The position numbers and the translations under genes are program-made. From assembly GCA_903923465.1 (NCBI GenBank), contig CAIXXP010000251.1, forward strand, positions 1 to 40,129: a stretch of DNA of 40,129 bases, given 5' to 3'. The notes under the pieces were generated by a model. The model ran no database searches. It was not told where the DNA came from and was given only the letters and a program-made list of their open reading frames with translations. Source of the DNA: an uncultured Sphingomonadales bacterium (GTDB taxonomy: Bacteria; Pseudomonadota; Alphaproteobacteria; Sphingomonadales; Sphingomonadaceae). Shown piece after piece: positions 17,168-26,059 of this stretch (its first letter is position 1; every line of letters begins with the position of its first letter).

Positions 17168-18540
17168 TCGCCAAAACCAGGCTGCTGTCGGGTTCGCTGC
17201 TGACGCGCATCCTGGTCGTGGAGGCGTTGACCATCGTGGCCGCCTGTATCGCGCTGCCACTGCTTGCGCGCGGCATGCTCACCAACAGTGTCACCCGCAT
17301 CGAGAACGACCTTCTGCTCGGCCAGGCCGAAACCGTGGCCAGAGGCCTCAGCCATGCATCAGGATCGGCGCCAGGTGCCGGTTGGCATGTCGACCTCGGC
17401 GAGGCGCTGCGGCCGATTTACGCCACTGGCTATGATGGCCGCGCCTTTGCCGTAGTCGACGCGCAGCATCACCTGTTGGCAGCGAGCCGCTATGCGTCGC
17501 CGGCGCTGTGGCCGCCAATGCCGTATTCCGCTCATATGCAACGCTTCGAGACCGGGTCTCTGGTTGGCCTCCGGTTGCCGGTCGAAGTCGATAGAGCGCG
17601 CCTGTGGGTGGTGGTGACACAGGACCAGACACGTCCCGGCGCTGTGGTCGATGATGTCGTCCGTGCCTTTCTGCCGCGCTACCTTGTCGGGCTGGTGGCT
17701 CTGCTGCTGCTGATGCCGCTGATTAACGGGATCATCCTGTGGCACTCCTTCCAGAAGCTGCGCCGGGTTGCCCACGAAGCCGGGGCAATCAGCCCGCAGG
17801 CCCTGCACGCCAGACTGGACGAGAGCGGGCTGCCCTCCGAGGCACGCGCGCTGGTGCGGGCCACCAACGAACTGCTGGAGCGGGTGCAGGCCGCGTTTCA
17901 CCTGCAGGAAGAATTCGCCGGCAATGTCGCCCATGAATTGCGCACGCCGCTGGCCGCGCTGAGGGTACAGATCGGGCTGATTGATGACGGGCCGGTACGC
18001 GATACCATGATCCGCCAGATCGAGCGTATGTCGCATGTGCTCTCGCAATTGCGCGATCTGGCGTCGCTTGAAAGTGCCAACAGCGCCGAGATGGCCGCAC
18101 TGGACCTTTCGGAACTGGTGATCGGGCTCGTCGCCGAGATGACGCCAGAGATCCTCAACCAGGCGCGCAGTATCGCCGTTGTCGGTGAGGAACAGGCGAT
18201 CCTGGTGCTTGGCAACCGCGTGCAGATCAATATCGCGCTGCAAAACCTCATCGACAATGCGCTCAAGCACACGCCGGGTGGCCACCATATCGAGGTCAGC
18301 CTGGGGGCCGAGGGCAGCGTCCGGGTTGCCGATGATGGCCCTGGCATTGCGGAGGATGATTCCCCGCATCTGGTGCGGCGTCTGTGGCGCGCCGATCAGC
18401 AGCGCAGCGATGGCGCCGGGCTTGGCTTGTCGATCGTGCAACGCATCGTGGATTCTCATCACGGCCGGCTGGAGATCGGCAGGTCGGCCAGGGGCGGGGC
18501 GTTGTTTTCGCTGATTCTGCCGCTCGCGCCACGCCCGTAA
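17164..18540 (+). CDS. Sensor histidine kinase
   Basis: A 458-residue membrane kinase. A first membrane helix (ILVVEALTIVAACIALPLLA) and a second (YLVGLVALLLLMPLINGIILW, about 173-193) enclose a periplasmic sensor of about 130 residues. A HAMP-like linker is followed by the H-box FAGNVAHELRTPLAAL with His257, N-box NLIDNALKHTPGG, G1 VADDGPGI and G2 GAGLGLSIV. The periplasmic part contains several His and Met residues (SHASG, WHVD, QHHLL, SAHMQ) that could bind a metal, which fits its place beside an HME-type RND pump but is not proof. It is translated together with the response regulator. Confidence 0.93.
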   Translation: MIAKTRLLSGSLLTRILVVEALTIVAACIALPLLARGMLTNSVTRIENDLLLGQAETVARGLSHASGSAPGAGWHVDLGEALRPIYATGYDGRAFAVVDAQHHLLAASRYASPALWPPMPYSAHMQRFETGSLVGLRLPVEVDRARLWVVVTQDQTRPGAVVDDVVRAFLPRYLVGLVALLLLMPLINGIILWHSFQKLRRVAHEAGAISPQALHARLDESGLPSEARALVRATNELLERVQAAFHLQEEFAGNVAHELRTPLAALRVQIGLIDDGPVRDTMIRQIERMSHVLSQLRDLASLESANSAEMAALDLSELVIGLVAEMTPEILNQARSIAVVGEEQAILVLGNRVQINIALQNLIDNALKHTPGGHHIEVSLGAEGSVRVADDGPGIAEDDSPHLVRRLWRADQQRSDGAGLGLSIVQRIVDSHHGRLEIGRSARGGALFSLILPLAPRP

Positions 18541-18603
18541 GGCGCCTGTAAGCATCGCCTCGTAGGGCCGGGGGAGCTTCGCTGAACAGGCCGCCCTCCA
18601 CTG

Positions 18604-19809
18604 ATGACCGATATCACGACCCACGAAAGCGGCGCCGGGCAGGATACCCCGATATTCGAGCTGGATGCGGCCCGGCAAAAGCGGGTGGTGATTGGCGCTG
18701 TTCTGGCGGTGGTCGTGCTGTTCTGGGGTGCGCCCGCGGCTTGGCACGCGCTGTTTCCGCCGCCAGCCGAAGCGCCCCCCGCGGCCGACGATGGCACCTT
18801 TGCCGCCACGCAGAAGCAATGGGAAACCCTGCGCTTCGAGACAGTGCATCGCCAGAACCTGCAAAACGCGGTCACCACGGACGGCAAGATCGCGGTGGAC
18901 GATGACCACACCACGCAGGTTTTCTCGCCGTTCACCGGCCGCGTCACCCGCGTTTTCGTGCAGGCTGGCGACAGGGTAAAGGCGGGCTCGCCGCTGTTCG
19001 CGGTGGTCGCCAACGAGGCCGCGCAAAGCGACGCCGACATTCTGGCCACCACCGCCCAGTTGCAAGCGGCGCAAGCCGCCGAGGCCCGCCAGCACGATCT
19101 GGTGCAGCACGATGGCGCCGCGATAAAGGACTGGGAACAGTCCAGGGTCGATCTGGCAACGGCGCAGGGGGCCGCCGCCGCCGCCCATGCGCGCCGGCAG
19201 GCGCTTGGCGCCAGCATCGCCCATGGCGAGGCCATTGTGCGCGCGCCGGTGGGCGGCGTGGTCACCCAGCGGCTGATCGGCGTCGGGCAGAACATCGCCA
19301 GCGCGGCCGGCGGCGGGGCGACGCAGGCCTTCACCATCAGCGATTTCACCAAGGTCTGGGCCGTGGGCAACCTGCGCGAGGAAGACGCCGGCAAGGTCCA
19401 CGTCGGGCAGGAGGCGCTGGTTACCCTGCTGGTCGACCCCAGCCACCCGATCCACGCGCGCGTCAGCTATGTGGCACCCATGCTGGACCCTGTGTCGCGA
19501 CGCCTGACCGTGCGCGCGGTGCTCGACAATCGCGACGGCCGCCTGAAGCCGGAAATGTACGCCAGCTTCGCCTTGCTCACCGGGGGCGGCCAAACCATGC
19601 TCTCCGCGCCCGAAAGCGCGGTGATCTTCGAGGGCAGCACCGCCCGCGTGTGGGTGGCGCGCGCCAGTGATCATCACCTGGGGGTAAGGGCCGTGCAGAC
19701 CGGGGCCACGGTGGATGGCCGGGTGGAGATACTGGACGGGCTGAAGGACGGCGAAACGGTGGTTACCGCCGGTTCGCTGTTCATCGACCGCGGCGCCAGG
19801 GCCGATTGA
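18604..19809 (+). CDS. RND efflux periplasmic adaptor (CzcB/CusB-like)
   Basis: Membrane fusion protein of 401 residues that links the inner-membrane pump to the outer-membrane factor. It has one N-terminal membrane anchor (VVIGAVLAVVVLFWGAPAAW), a lipoyl-type half (VFSPFTGRVTRVFVQAGDRVKAGSPLFAV), a coiled-coil hairpin (about residues 145-205), the second lipoyl half (VRAPVGGVVTQRLIGVGQNI), and beta-barrel and proximal domains (YVAPMLDPVSRRLTVRAVLDN, GLKDGETVVTAGSLFID). It starts 63 bp after the kinase stop, probably within the same transcript. It lacks a conspicuous Met-rich N-terminus like that of CusB, so copper specificity is not supported. Confidence 0.92.
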   Translation: MTDITTHESGAGQDTPIFELDAARQKRVVIGAVLAVVVLFWGAPAAWHALFPPPAEAPPAADDGTFAATQKQWETLRFETVHRQNLQNAVTTDGKIAVDDDHTTQVFSPFTGRVTRVFVQAGDRVKAGSPLFAVVANEAAQSDADILATTAQLQAAQAAEARQHDLVQHDGAAIKDWEQSRVDLATAQGAAAAAHARRQALGASIAHGEAIVRAPVGGVVTQRLIGVGQNIASAAGGGATQAFTISDFTKVWAVGNLREEDAGKVHVGQEALVTLLVDPSHPIHARVSYVAPMLDPVSRRLTVRAVLDNRDGRLKPEMYASFALLTGGGQTMLSAPESAVIFEGSTARVWVARASDHHLGVRAVQTGATVDGRVEILDGLKDGETVVTAGSLFIDRGARAD

Positions 19810-19833
19810 GGCCAGCGCCATGAAGCCCCGCCG

Positions 19834-22800
19834 ATGAACCCCATTGTCGCCTTTGCCCTGAAGCAGCGCCTGATGATCCTGGCGCTGCTCGGCCTGTTCC
19901 TCGTGGGCGGCATCATCGCCTTCCGCATCCTTAACATCGAGGCCTATCCAGACCCGGTGCCGCCGATGGTCGAGGTCGTCACCCAATCCAGCGGCCAGTC
20001 GGCGGGCGAGATCGAGCGGGCGATCACCATCCCCATCGAGATCCAGCTGGCGGGCATCAAGAACGTCAAGAAGGTGGAGACCATCTCGCTGTTCGGCCTG
20101 TCGGACGTGCGGGTGCAGTTCACCTATGATTACGGTTACGAGGAAGCCGAGCAGAAGGTCATCAACGCGCTGACCCAGTTGCCCCCGCTGCCGGGCGGCG
20201 CGCAGCCGGGCATCTCGCCGGAAAGCCCGATTGGCGAGATCTATCGCTATCGCATTGCCGGCCCGAAGAACTACTCCGTCACCGATCTGAAAACCCTGCA
20301 GGACTGGGTGCTGCAGCGCCGGTTCAAGGCGGTGCCCGGCGTGGTGGATGTCAACGGCTGGGCGGGCAAGAGCAAGACCTATGAGGTGACGATCGACCAG
20401 CACAGACTGGTGGCCTATGGCCTGTCCATCGGCCAGGTGCTCACCGCGCTGAACAATGCCAACGGCAATGTCGGCGGGCAGACCATCAACCTTGGGCCCC
20501 AGGCGGCGGTGGTGCGCGGCGTCGGCCTGATCCACACCATGGATGACATCCGCGACACGATGATCGTGGCCAACAATGGCAAGCCGGTGCAGATCAAGGA
20601 CGTCGCCACCGTGCAGGTGGGCAATCAGCCGCGCCTCGGCATCGTCGGGCAGGATAACGACGACGACATCGTCCAGGGCATCATCCTGATGCGGCGCGGC
20701 GAGGAAAGCCTGCCGACACTGCAGCGCGTCGAGGCCGAGGTCGACAAGATCAACGCCGAGGGCATCCTGCCGCCGGGCGTGCATCTGGTGAAGATCTACG
20801 ACCGCACCGACCTGATCAACGTGACCACCCATACCGTGCTGGAAAACATGGTGGTGGGCGTGGTGCTGATCTTCCTGGTGCAGTGGATTTTCCTGGGCAC
20901 CTTCCGCAGCGCGGTCATCGTGGCGGCCACCATCCCCTTTGCCCTCGCCTTTGCCATCATCATCATGGTGTTGCGGGGGGAATCCGCCAATCTGCTGTCG
21001 GTGGGGGCGATCGATTTCGGGCTGATCGTCGATGCCACGGTGATCATGGTGGAGAACATCTTCCGCCACCTCAGCCAACCGCGCCACGACCGCTTCCAGA
21101 AGGGTGGCGCGCTGGATCGGCGCGGCGGCATCCAGAGCTTCTTCGGCAAGCTGGGCACTATCGAGCTTTCCGCCGCCGAGGTGAACAAGGCGATCTTCTT
21201 TGCCGCCGCCATCATCATCGCCGGCTTCCTGCCGCTGTTCACCCTCACCGGGGTGGAGGGCCACATCTTCGGCCCGATGGCGCGCACCTATGCCTATGCG
21301 ATCATCGGCGGGCTGGTGGCCACCTTCACCGTCGCCCCGGTGCTTTCGGCCCTGTTGCTGAAGGACAGGGAGGAGGAGAAGGAAACCGCAATCGTTCGCC
21401 ACATGCGCCGCGTGTATGATCCGGCGCTGCGCTTCGCGCTGGCCAACCGCACGGTGGCGCTGGGCGGCATGGGCGCGCTGCTGCTGGCGGCTATCATCGC
21501 CGTCTCCAGCCTGGGCATGGAGTTCCTGCCGAAGCTGGAGGAGGGCAACTTCTGGATCCGCGCCACCATGCCCCAGTCGGTCAGCCTGGAGGAGGCGCAG
21601 GGCTACGCCAACCGCATGCGCCACATATTGATGAAATATCCCGAGGTGCAGACCGTGGTCAGCCAGTTGGGTCGCCCCGATGATGGCACCGACACCACCG
21701 GCTTCTTCAACGCCGAATTCTATGTGCCGCTGAAACCCACGCGCGACTGGCCCAGCGGCATGACCAAGGAAAAGCTGACCAGGCAGGTCAGCGAGGAACT
21801 GGCCGCCCCATTCCCGGGCGTGGAATTCGAATTCTCGCAGAACATCGAGGATAACGTCGAGGAAGCGGCCAGCGGCGTGAAGGGGCAGAACTCGGTCAAG
21901 CTCTATGGCAACGATCTGGTGGCCTTGGAAAAAACCGCCAATCAGATCAAGGGCATCATGGCCGGGGTGCGCGGCATCACCGATATGTCGGTGTTCGATG
22001 CGCTGGGCCAGCCGACCATCAACATCCGGATCGACCGCGACAAGGCCGCGCATTACGGCCTGGCGCCCGGCGATGTGAACGCGGTGGTGCAGGCGGCCAT
22101 TGGCGGCCAGAGCGCGGGCAATCTTTACGAATACGGCTCGGATCGCAATTTCCCGATCATGGTTCGCCTCGCCCCCCACTTCCGCCAGAGCCTCGACGCC
22201 ATCCGCGCCATTCCGGTGGCGGTGCCCAACGCGGCCGGCGGAACCTCGCAGATTCCGCTTTCCACCGTGGCGGATATCCGCCTCGAGTCCGGCTATTCCT
22301 TCATCTACCGCGAGAACCAGTCGCGCTATATCCCCATCGGCTTTGCCGTGCGCGGGCGCGATCTCGGCAGCGCCATTCTGGAGGCGCAGGCCAGGATCGA
22401 CAAGCAGGTGGTGCTGCCACCGGGCGCCCGGCTGGAATGGGTGGGCGAGTTCGGCGAGCTGCAGGCGGCGATGGCCCGGCTGGAGGTCGTGGTGCCGATC
22501 AGCTTCCTGGTGATCGGGCTGCTGCTGTTCCTCAATTTCGGCTCGTGGCGCGATACGCTGCTGGCGGCCAGCGTGATGCCGATGGCGCTGGTGGGCGGCA
22601 TATTCGCGCTGTTTTTCACCGGCACGCCGTTCTCGGTTTCGGCGGCGATCGGCTTTATCGGCCTGTTCGGCATTTCGGTGATGGGCGGCATTCTGGTGCT
22701 GTCCTGCTATAATCAGCTGCTGGGCACCGGCATGGATCGCAGCGCGGCCGTGCTGCATGCCGCGCGCACCCAGTTCCGCCCGGTGATGATGACCTGTGTG

Positions 22801-23052
22801 GCCGCCTGCGTCGGCCTGCTGCCGGCGGCGGTGGCCACGGGCATCGGCAGCCAGGTGCAAAAGCCGCTGGCGCTGGTGGTGGTGGGCGGCATCCTGCTGG
22901 CGCCGGTGCTGATCCTGATCGTGCTGCCGGTGATGATCGAGATGTTTTCCAACCGGCGCCCGCGCGCCGAACAGAACGGCGTGGATTGGTTCGAGGACAA
23001 GCCGGCGCGCAAGCCCGATGCCGATGGCCCCATTCCCGAGGGCGGCGCATGA
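19834..23052 (+). CDS. Heavy-metal-efflux-type RND transporter (CzcA/CusA family)
   Basis: A 1072-residue proton-driven pump of the inner membrane, the usual size for the HME-RND class. The proton-relay helix reads GAIDFGLIVDATVIMVEN, keeping the Asp, Asp and Glu typical of CzcA-type pumps and distinct from the DD pattern of drug pumps. N-terminal PVPPMVEVVTQSSGQSAGEIERAITIPIE and the duplicated 6+6 helix layout (second half VVPISFLVIGLLLFLNFGSW, IGLFGISVMGGILVLS) are complete. The metal ion cannot be decided. The ATG at 19834 follows the adaptor stop by 24 bp, and its stop overlaps the outer-membrane factor start by ATGA. Confidence 0.93.
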   Translation: MNPIVAFALKQRLMILALLGLFLVGGIIAFRILNIEAYPDPVPPMVEVVTQSSGQSAGEIERAITIPIEIQLAGIKNVKKVETISLFGLSDVRVQFTYDYGYEEAEQKVINALTQLPPLPGGAQPGISPESPIGEIYRYRIAGPKNYSVTDLKTLQDWVLQRRFKAVPGVVDVNGWAGKSKTYEVTIDQHRLVAYGLSIGQVLTALNNANGNVGGQTINLGPQAAVVRGVGLIHTMDDIRDTMIVANNGKPVQIKDVATVQVGNQPRLGIVGQDNDDDIVQGIILMRRGEESLPTLQRVEAEVDKINAEGILPPGVHLVKIYDRTDLINVTTHTVLENMVVGVVLIFLVQWIFLGTFRSAVIVAATIPFALAFAIIIMVLRGESANLLSVGAIDFGLIVDATVIMVENIFRHLSQPRHDRFQKGGALDRRGGIQSFFGKLGTIELSAAEVNKAIFFAAAIIIAGFLPLFTLTGVEGHIFGPMARTYAYAIIGGLVATFTVAPVLSALLLKDREEEKETAIVRHMRRVYDPALRFALANRTVALGGMGALLLAAIIAVSSLGMEFLPKLEEGNFWIRATMPQSVSLEEAQGYANRMRHILMKYPEVQTVVSQLGRPDDGTDTTGFFNAEFYVPLKPTRDWPSGMTKEKLTRQVSEELAAPFPGVEFEFSQNIEDNVEEAASGVKGQNSVKLYGNDLVALEKTANQIKGIMAGVRGITDMSVFDALGQPTINIRIDRDKAAHYGLAPGDVNAVVQAAIGGQSAGNLYEYGSDRNFPIMVRLAPHFRQSLDAIRAIPVAVPNAAGGTSQIPLSTVADIRLESGYSFIYRENQSRYIPIGFAVRGRDLGSAILEAQARIDKQVVLPPGARLEWVGEFGELQAAMARLEVVVPISFLVIGLLLFLNFGSWRDTLLAASVMPMALVGGIFALFFTGTPFSVSAAIGFIGLFGISVMGGILVLSCYNQLLGTGMDRSAAVLHAARTQFRPVMMTCVAACVGLLPAAVATGIGSQVQKPLALVVVGGILLAPVLILIVLPVMIEMFSNRRPRAEQNGVDWFEDKPARKPDADGPIPEGGA

Positions 23053-24479
23053 TCCGCCCGGCCGGTTCCCTTGCCGCGCTCGTTCCGGCCATGGCATTAG
23101 CCGCCTGCGCCGCCGGGCCGGATTTCCACGCGCCCGCGCCGCCCGCCCAACAGGCCTACACCCCGCAGCCCATCACCACCGCTGGCGAGCAAAGGCTGAG
23201 CCCCGCGCCGGTGGATGCCCGCTGGTGGACGCTGTTCGGCTCCCCCGAGCTGAACGCGCTGGTGGATCAGGCGCTGGCGGCCAATACGGATCTCGCCGCC
23301 ACCCGCGCCGCGCTGAAGGCCGCGCGCGAAAGCTGGCTGGCCTCGCGCGGGGCCCTGCTGCCCACGGTGGATGCCTCTGCCGGCACCAGCCGCAACAAGG
23401 GCACCGCGTATCTGGCTCCGGCCCTCAGCAACAACAGTTTCGACTATAATCTGCAAACCGCGCAGGTAACCGTCGGCTACACGCTCGATCTGTTTGGCGG
23501 TATCCGGCGGCAGGTTGAATCCGCCCGGGCACAATATCTGGCCCAGCGCTATCAGGCCGAAGCGGCGCGGATCTCGCTGATCACCAATGTCGTGGCCGCC
23601 GCCTTCCAGCAGGCTTCACTGCGCGATCAGGTTGCCGCACAGGCCCGCGTGGTGGCGCTGGCGGAGCAGCAGGCCACCATCACCCGCCGCCAGTTGGCCG
23701 ACGGGCAGATCGCGGGCACCGATGTCATGGCACAACAGGCCGCGCTCGCGCAGGCCCGGCTGGCGCTGTCGCCGCTGCGCAAGGCTCTGGCGCAGGCGGA
23801 CGACCAGCTGGCCTACCTCACCGGCCGTTCACCCGCCGACCCGGCGCTGCCCGGGGTGGATCTGGCCCGGGTCACGCTGCCCCACGCCCTGCCGCTCAGC
23901 CTGCCCGCCGAACTGGTGCGCCAGCGCCCGGATGTGCGCGCGGCGGAAGAGAACCTGCATGCCGCCAGCGCCCAGCTGGGCGTGGCGATTGCCGCGCGCC
24001 TGCCGCAGATCACGCTGGTGGCCAGTGGTGGCGGCTCGGCGGCGAATTGGGCCAATCTGCTGGGTCCGGCGAATACGTTCTGGACGCTGGGGGCCGGTAT
24101 CAGCCAGCCGGTCTTTGCCGGCGGCGCGCTGCTCCACCGTCAGCGCGGCGCGCAGGCGCAGCTGGATCAGGCCCGCGCGGTCTATCGCTCTGCCGTGCTC
24201 ACCGCGTTTCAGAACGTGGCCGATACGTTGCATGCGCTGCGGGAAGACGCCGATGCCCTCGCCGCCGCCGAGGCCGCCCGCCACAGTGCCGAGGCCAGCT
24301 ATGCCGTGGCCCAGCGCCAGCACGATATGGGCGAGGCATCGCTTGTCGCGGTCATCATCACCGAGCAGGCCCTGCACGCCGCCCGGCAGACCGCAACACA
24401 GGCGCAGGCGCAGCGCCTGTCAGACACCGCCGCCCTGTATCAGGCCCTCGGCGGCGGCTGGTGGAATCAGCCGGCGTAA
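23049..24479 (+). CDS. TolC-like outer-membrane efflux lipoprotein (NodT family)
   Basis: A 476-residue outer-membrane factor completing the tripartite pump. The leader MIRPAGSLAALVPAMALAAC has a lipobox (LAAC), so it is lipid-anchored like OprM and NodT. The duplicated helical hairpins are visible (ELNALVDQALAANTDLAATRAALKAARESWLA; RQRPDVRAAEENLHAASAQLGVAIAARLPQI), with the NodT-style DARWWTLFGSPELNAL near the N-terminus and TVGYTLDLFGGIRRQVESARA in the first half. The ATG overlaps the pump stop by four bases. It is the last gene of the efflux operon and the last chromosomal gene before the island. Confidence 0.93.
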   Translation: MIRPAGSLAALVPAMALAACAAGPDFHAPAPPAQQAYTPQPITTAGEQRLSPAPVDARWWTLFGSPELNALVDQALAANTDLAATRAALKAARESWLASRGALLPTVDASAGTSRNKGTAYLAPALSNNSFDYNLQTAQVTVGYTLDLFGGIRRQVESARAQYLAQRYQAEAARISLITNVVAAAFQQASLRDQVAAQARVVALAEQQATITRRQLADGQIAGTDVMAQQAALAQARLALSPLRKALAQADDQLAYLTGRSPADPALPGVDLARVTLPHALPLSLPAELVRQRPDVRAAEENLHAASAQLGVAIAARLPQITLVASGGGSAANWANLLGPANTFWTLGAGISQPVFAGGALLHRQRGAQAQLDQARAVYRSAVLTAFQNVADTLHALREDADALAAAEAARHSAEASYAVAQRQHDMGEASLVAVIITEQALHAARQTATQAQAQRLSDTAALYQALGGGWWNQPA

Positions 24480-24867
24480 AGGGCCGACCAGCCCCCGCAG
24501 CCAGCGAATGGCGAAAATGGCGACTGAACAGGGCAAGCCGCGCGCGACGAACGAACCGCGGATGATCGGGTAAAGGTCAGATTGGCGGCCATCATGGAGC
24601 CAACGCGCCTGCTCGCCAGCGCCCGCCATTCGCCCGCGCGGCAAAGTACGGAGGCCATCCGCCATAATGATCCGCCGACCCTCGGGCTTGGCATTTCGGA
24701 TTGGTAAGCGCCATATTCCGCCACTTTCCTGGCAAGTGCCCCCCCCATGGCGGCCACCTCGACCATACCCCAGCGCATGGCCCCCAATAGATGGTGGCTC
24801 TAGGTAGACGCTGTTGGACGCGGGTGGCCTGACAAGTGCAGGAATTTGAAGGTTTTCCGGGGATCGG
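24480..24867. other. Gene-free flank between the efflux operon and the island border
   Basis: About 390 bp with no convincing gene. The minus-strand ORFs here (24420-24923, 24467-24787) have no recognisable protein character. If the island reading is right, this is the chromosomal sequence that originally lay downstream of tRNA-Gly. Confidence 0.45.
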
Positions 24868-24920
24868 CCAGACGAATACGGACGTCTACGAACAGGGGGC
24901 TGGAGCGGTAGCGGGAACCG
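24868..24920. repeat. Left island attachment-like site with decayed tRNA-Gly 3' end
   Basis: The sequence CCAGACGAATACGGACGTCTA (24868-24888) is identical to 34515-34535. The next 32 bases align to the right copy with five mismatches and one missing G, and match the T-arm/acceptor end of tRNA-Gly until about 24920. The 21-mer holds an inverted pair AGACG/CGTCT around eight bases, as expected of a tyrosine-recombinase core. Confidence 0.78.
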
Positions 24921-24976
24921 CAAAAGCCCCTAAAAGTAACGCATTTCAGCCATTCTTAAGGAGCGTTATTAGACGC

Positions 24977-24998
24977 ATACCCCCAATCATACCCCCAA
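24977..24998 (+). promoter_or_regulatory. Candidate integrase arm-type sites, left end
   Basis: Two direct copies of ATACCCCCAA at 24977-24986 and 24989-24998, spaced 12 bp start to start and about 105-115 bp from the left core centre. The same 10-mer and close variants occur at the opposite island end. Binding by the integrase is inferred. Confidence 0.5.
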
Positions 24999-25214
24999 TT
25001 GTGCCGGATGGGGGCGAACGGTGGCGGCTATCTCTTCCCGGATCAGGCGTCGCGTGCCGTGATGTTCCGTGTTCCGGACAGGATGGTTTCGGCAGTGATC
25101 TTCAGTCGGCTGCCATCGGTTCAGTTTGTCAGACTATGCTCCCTCCAGACTGTTCTTGTGTTCTGAAAATCCAGCGCTAATCGGTTAGCGGTAATCCGTC
25201 CAAAGGAGGCATTT

Positions 25215-26033
25215 GTGCCTGATTTCAAGCCCACGCTCCTCGTATATACTTGGGACGGGTCATCACCACCGCTCGACTTGGTCGTTAAGGACGCCGCGCC
25301 TGATTTCGACCTCCTGCTGTTTGACTATAGCGGCAAGGCGACACCTCCGGAGGGCATCGCGGTGCTCTCGGTGAAGACCGAGTGCAAGGGCGAAATTTAT
25401 CGTGAAGTCCACCGCTGGCTCGCCGCCGCTGCAACTGGCTATGAGTACGTTGGCCTGCTGGACGACGATATCGAGACCAGCTGGTCCGATATCAACCGCA
25501 TGCTGGAGATCGCGCGCGCGCGCGGGCTCGACAGTTTCGCCGCCAGTCTCAGTGCCGATAGCTACCACTCTCACGCCAAATTCCTGCACAAAGCCGGTGG
25601 CGATGTGCGGCCGATCGACTGGGTAGAGGTGATGATGCCATTCTATCGTACCGAGCTGTTTATGGCTGGAGGCGCATACTATGCGGATTCGATCTCGTCT
25701 TATGCGCTCGACCAGTTCGTCATGACGGCGTTGCAGAAGCTGACCGGATACAATCGCGTGGCCGTGATCGACGCGATTGTCGCCCGGCACCGGCGCCCGA
25801 TCACCAGCGACGACAAGGTTTTTGCGAATGGTCTCACCGCACAGCAGGAACGTCCGATCCAGAGGCGCAAGGCCATGGCGCAGGTAGCTGCCCAGCGACC
25901 TGACCTGTTGGGCTCGCGCTGGTATTTCCAGACCTTCTCGCCATGGTGTGGCCCTGGCCGCTTCTGGCCGCTGCGGCTGCTTGCGCCATGGTTGTGGCTG
26001 CGGGCCCTTCCACACCGCCGGTCGCGGGAGTAG
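25215..26033 (+). CDS. Glycosyltransferase-like protein (DUF707-type)
   Basis: A 272-residue soluble protein. A DxD-like motif (LLDDDIETSW) after a predicted strand, followed by FAASLSADSYHSHAKFLHKAG and a later SYALDQFVMTAL, resembles GT-A nucleotide-sugar-binding enzymes and the DUF707 family; I am not certain of the family. The basic C-terminus (LRLLAPWLWLRALPHRRSRE) could associate with the membrane. The start is GTG at 25215, chosen because AGGAGG lies at 25204-25209. A small hairpin CGCTAA-TCGG-TTAGCG (25175-25190) stands just before the ribosome site. It is convergent with the rml operon and probably uses its product, dTDP-rhamnose, or another sugar in surface polysaccharide assembly. 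Confidence 0.65.
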   Translation: MPDFKPTLLVYTWDGSSPPLDLVVKDAAPDFDLLLFDYSGKATPPEGIAVLSVKTECKGEIYREVHRWLAAAATGYEYVGLLDDDIETSWSDINRMLEIARARGLDSFAASLSADSYHSHAKFLHKAGGDVRPIDWVEVMMPFYRTELFMAGGAYYADSISSYALDQFVMTALQKLTGYNRVAVIDAIVARHRRPITSDDKVFANGLTAQQERPIQRRKAMAQVAAQRPDLLGSRWYFQTFSPWCGPGRFWPLRLLAPWLWLRALPHRRSRE

Positions 26034-26059
26034 GCCGCCCCACGCCCACGCCCAGTTTG

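Noticed and set aside
18541-18603. CGCCT direct repeats before the adaptor gene as a response-regulator box
   Set aside because: The two copies are 13 bp apart and too short and GC-rich to stand out; no support from a second site.
17359-23097. A 1912-residue minus-strand ORF
   Set aside because: It is antisense to the kinase, adaptor and RND genes, has His/Arg/Gln-rich composition typical of shadow frames in GC-rich DNA, and shows no domain.
24467-24787. Minus-strand ORF of 106 residues after the efflux operon
   Set aside because: No family resemblance, and a better explanation is non-coding flank; kept only as gene-free sequence.
24836-25180. Plus-strand ORF of 114 residues across the left island border
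   Set aside because: It reads through the 21-mer core and tRNA remnant; the matching right-hand copy gives a similar peptide (TNTDVY) only because the DNA is repeated.
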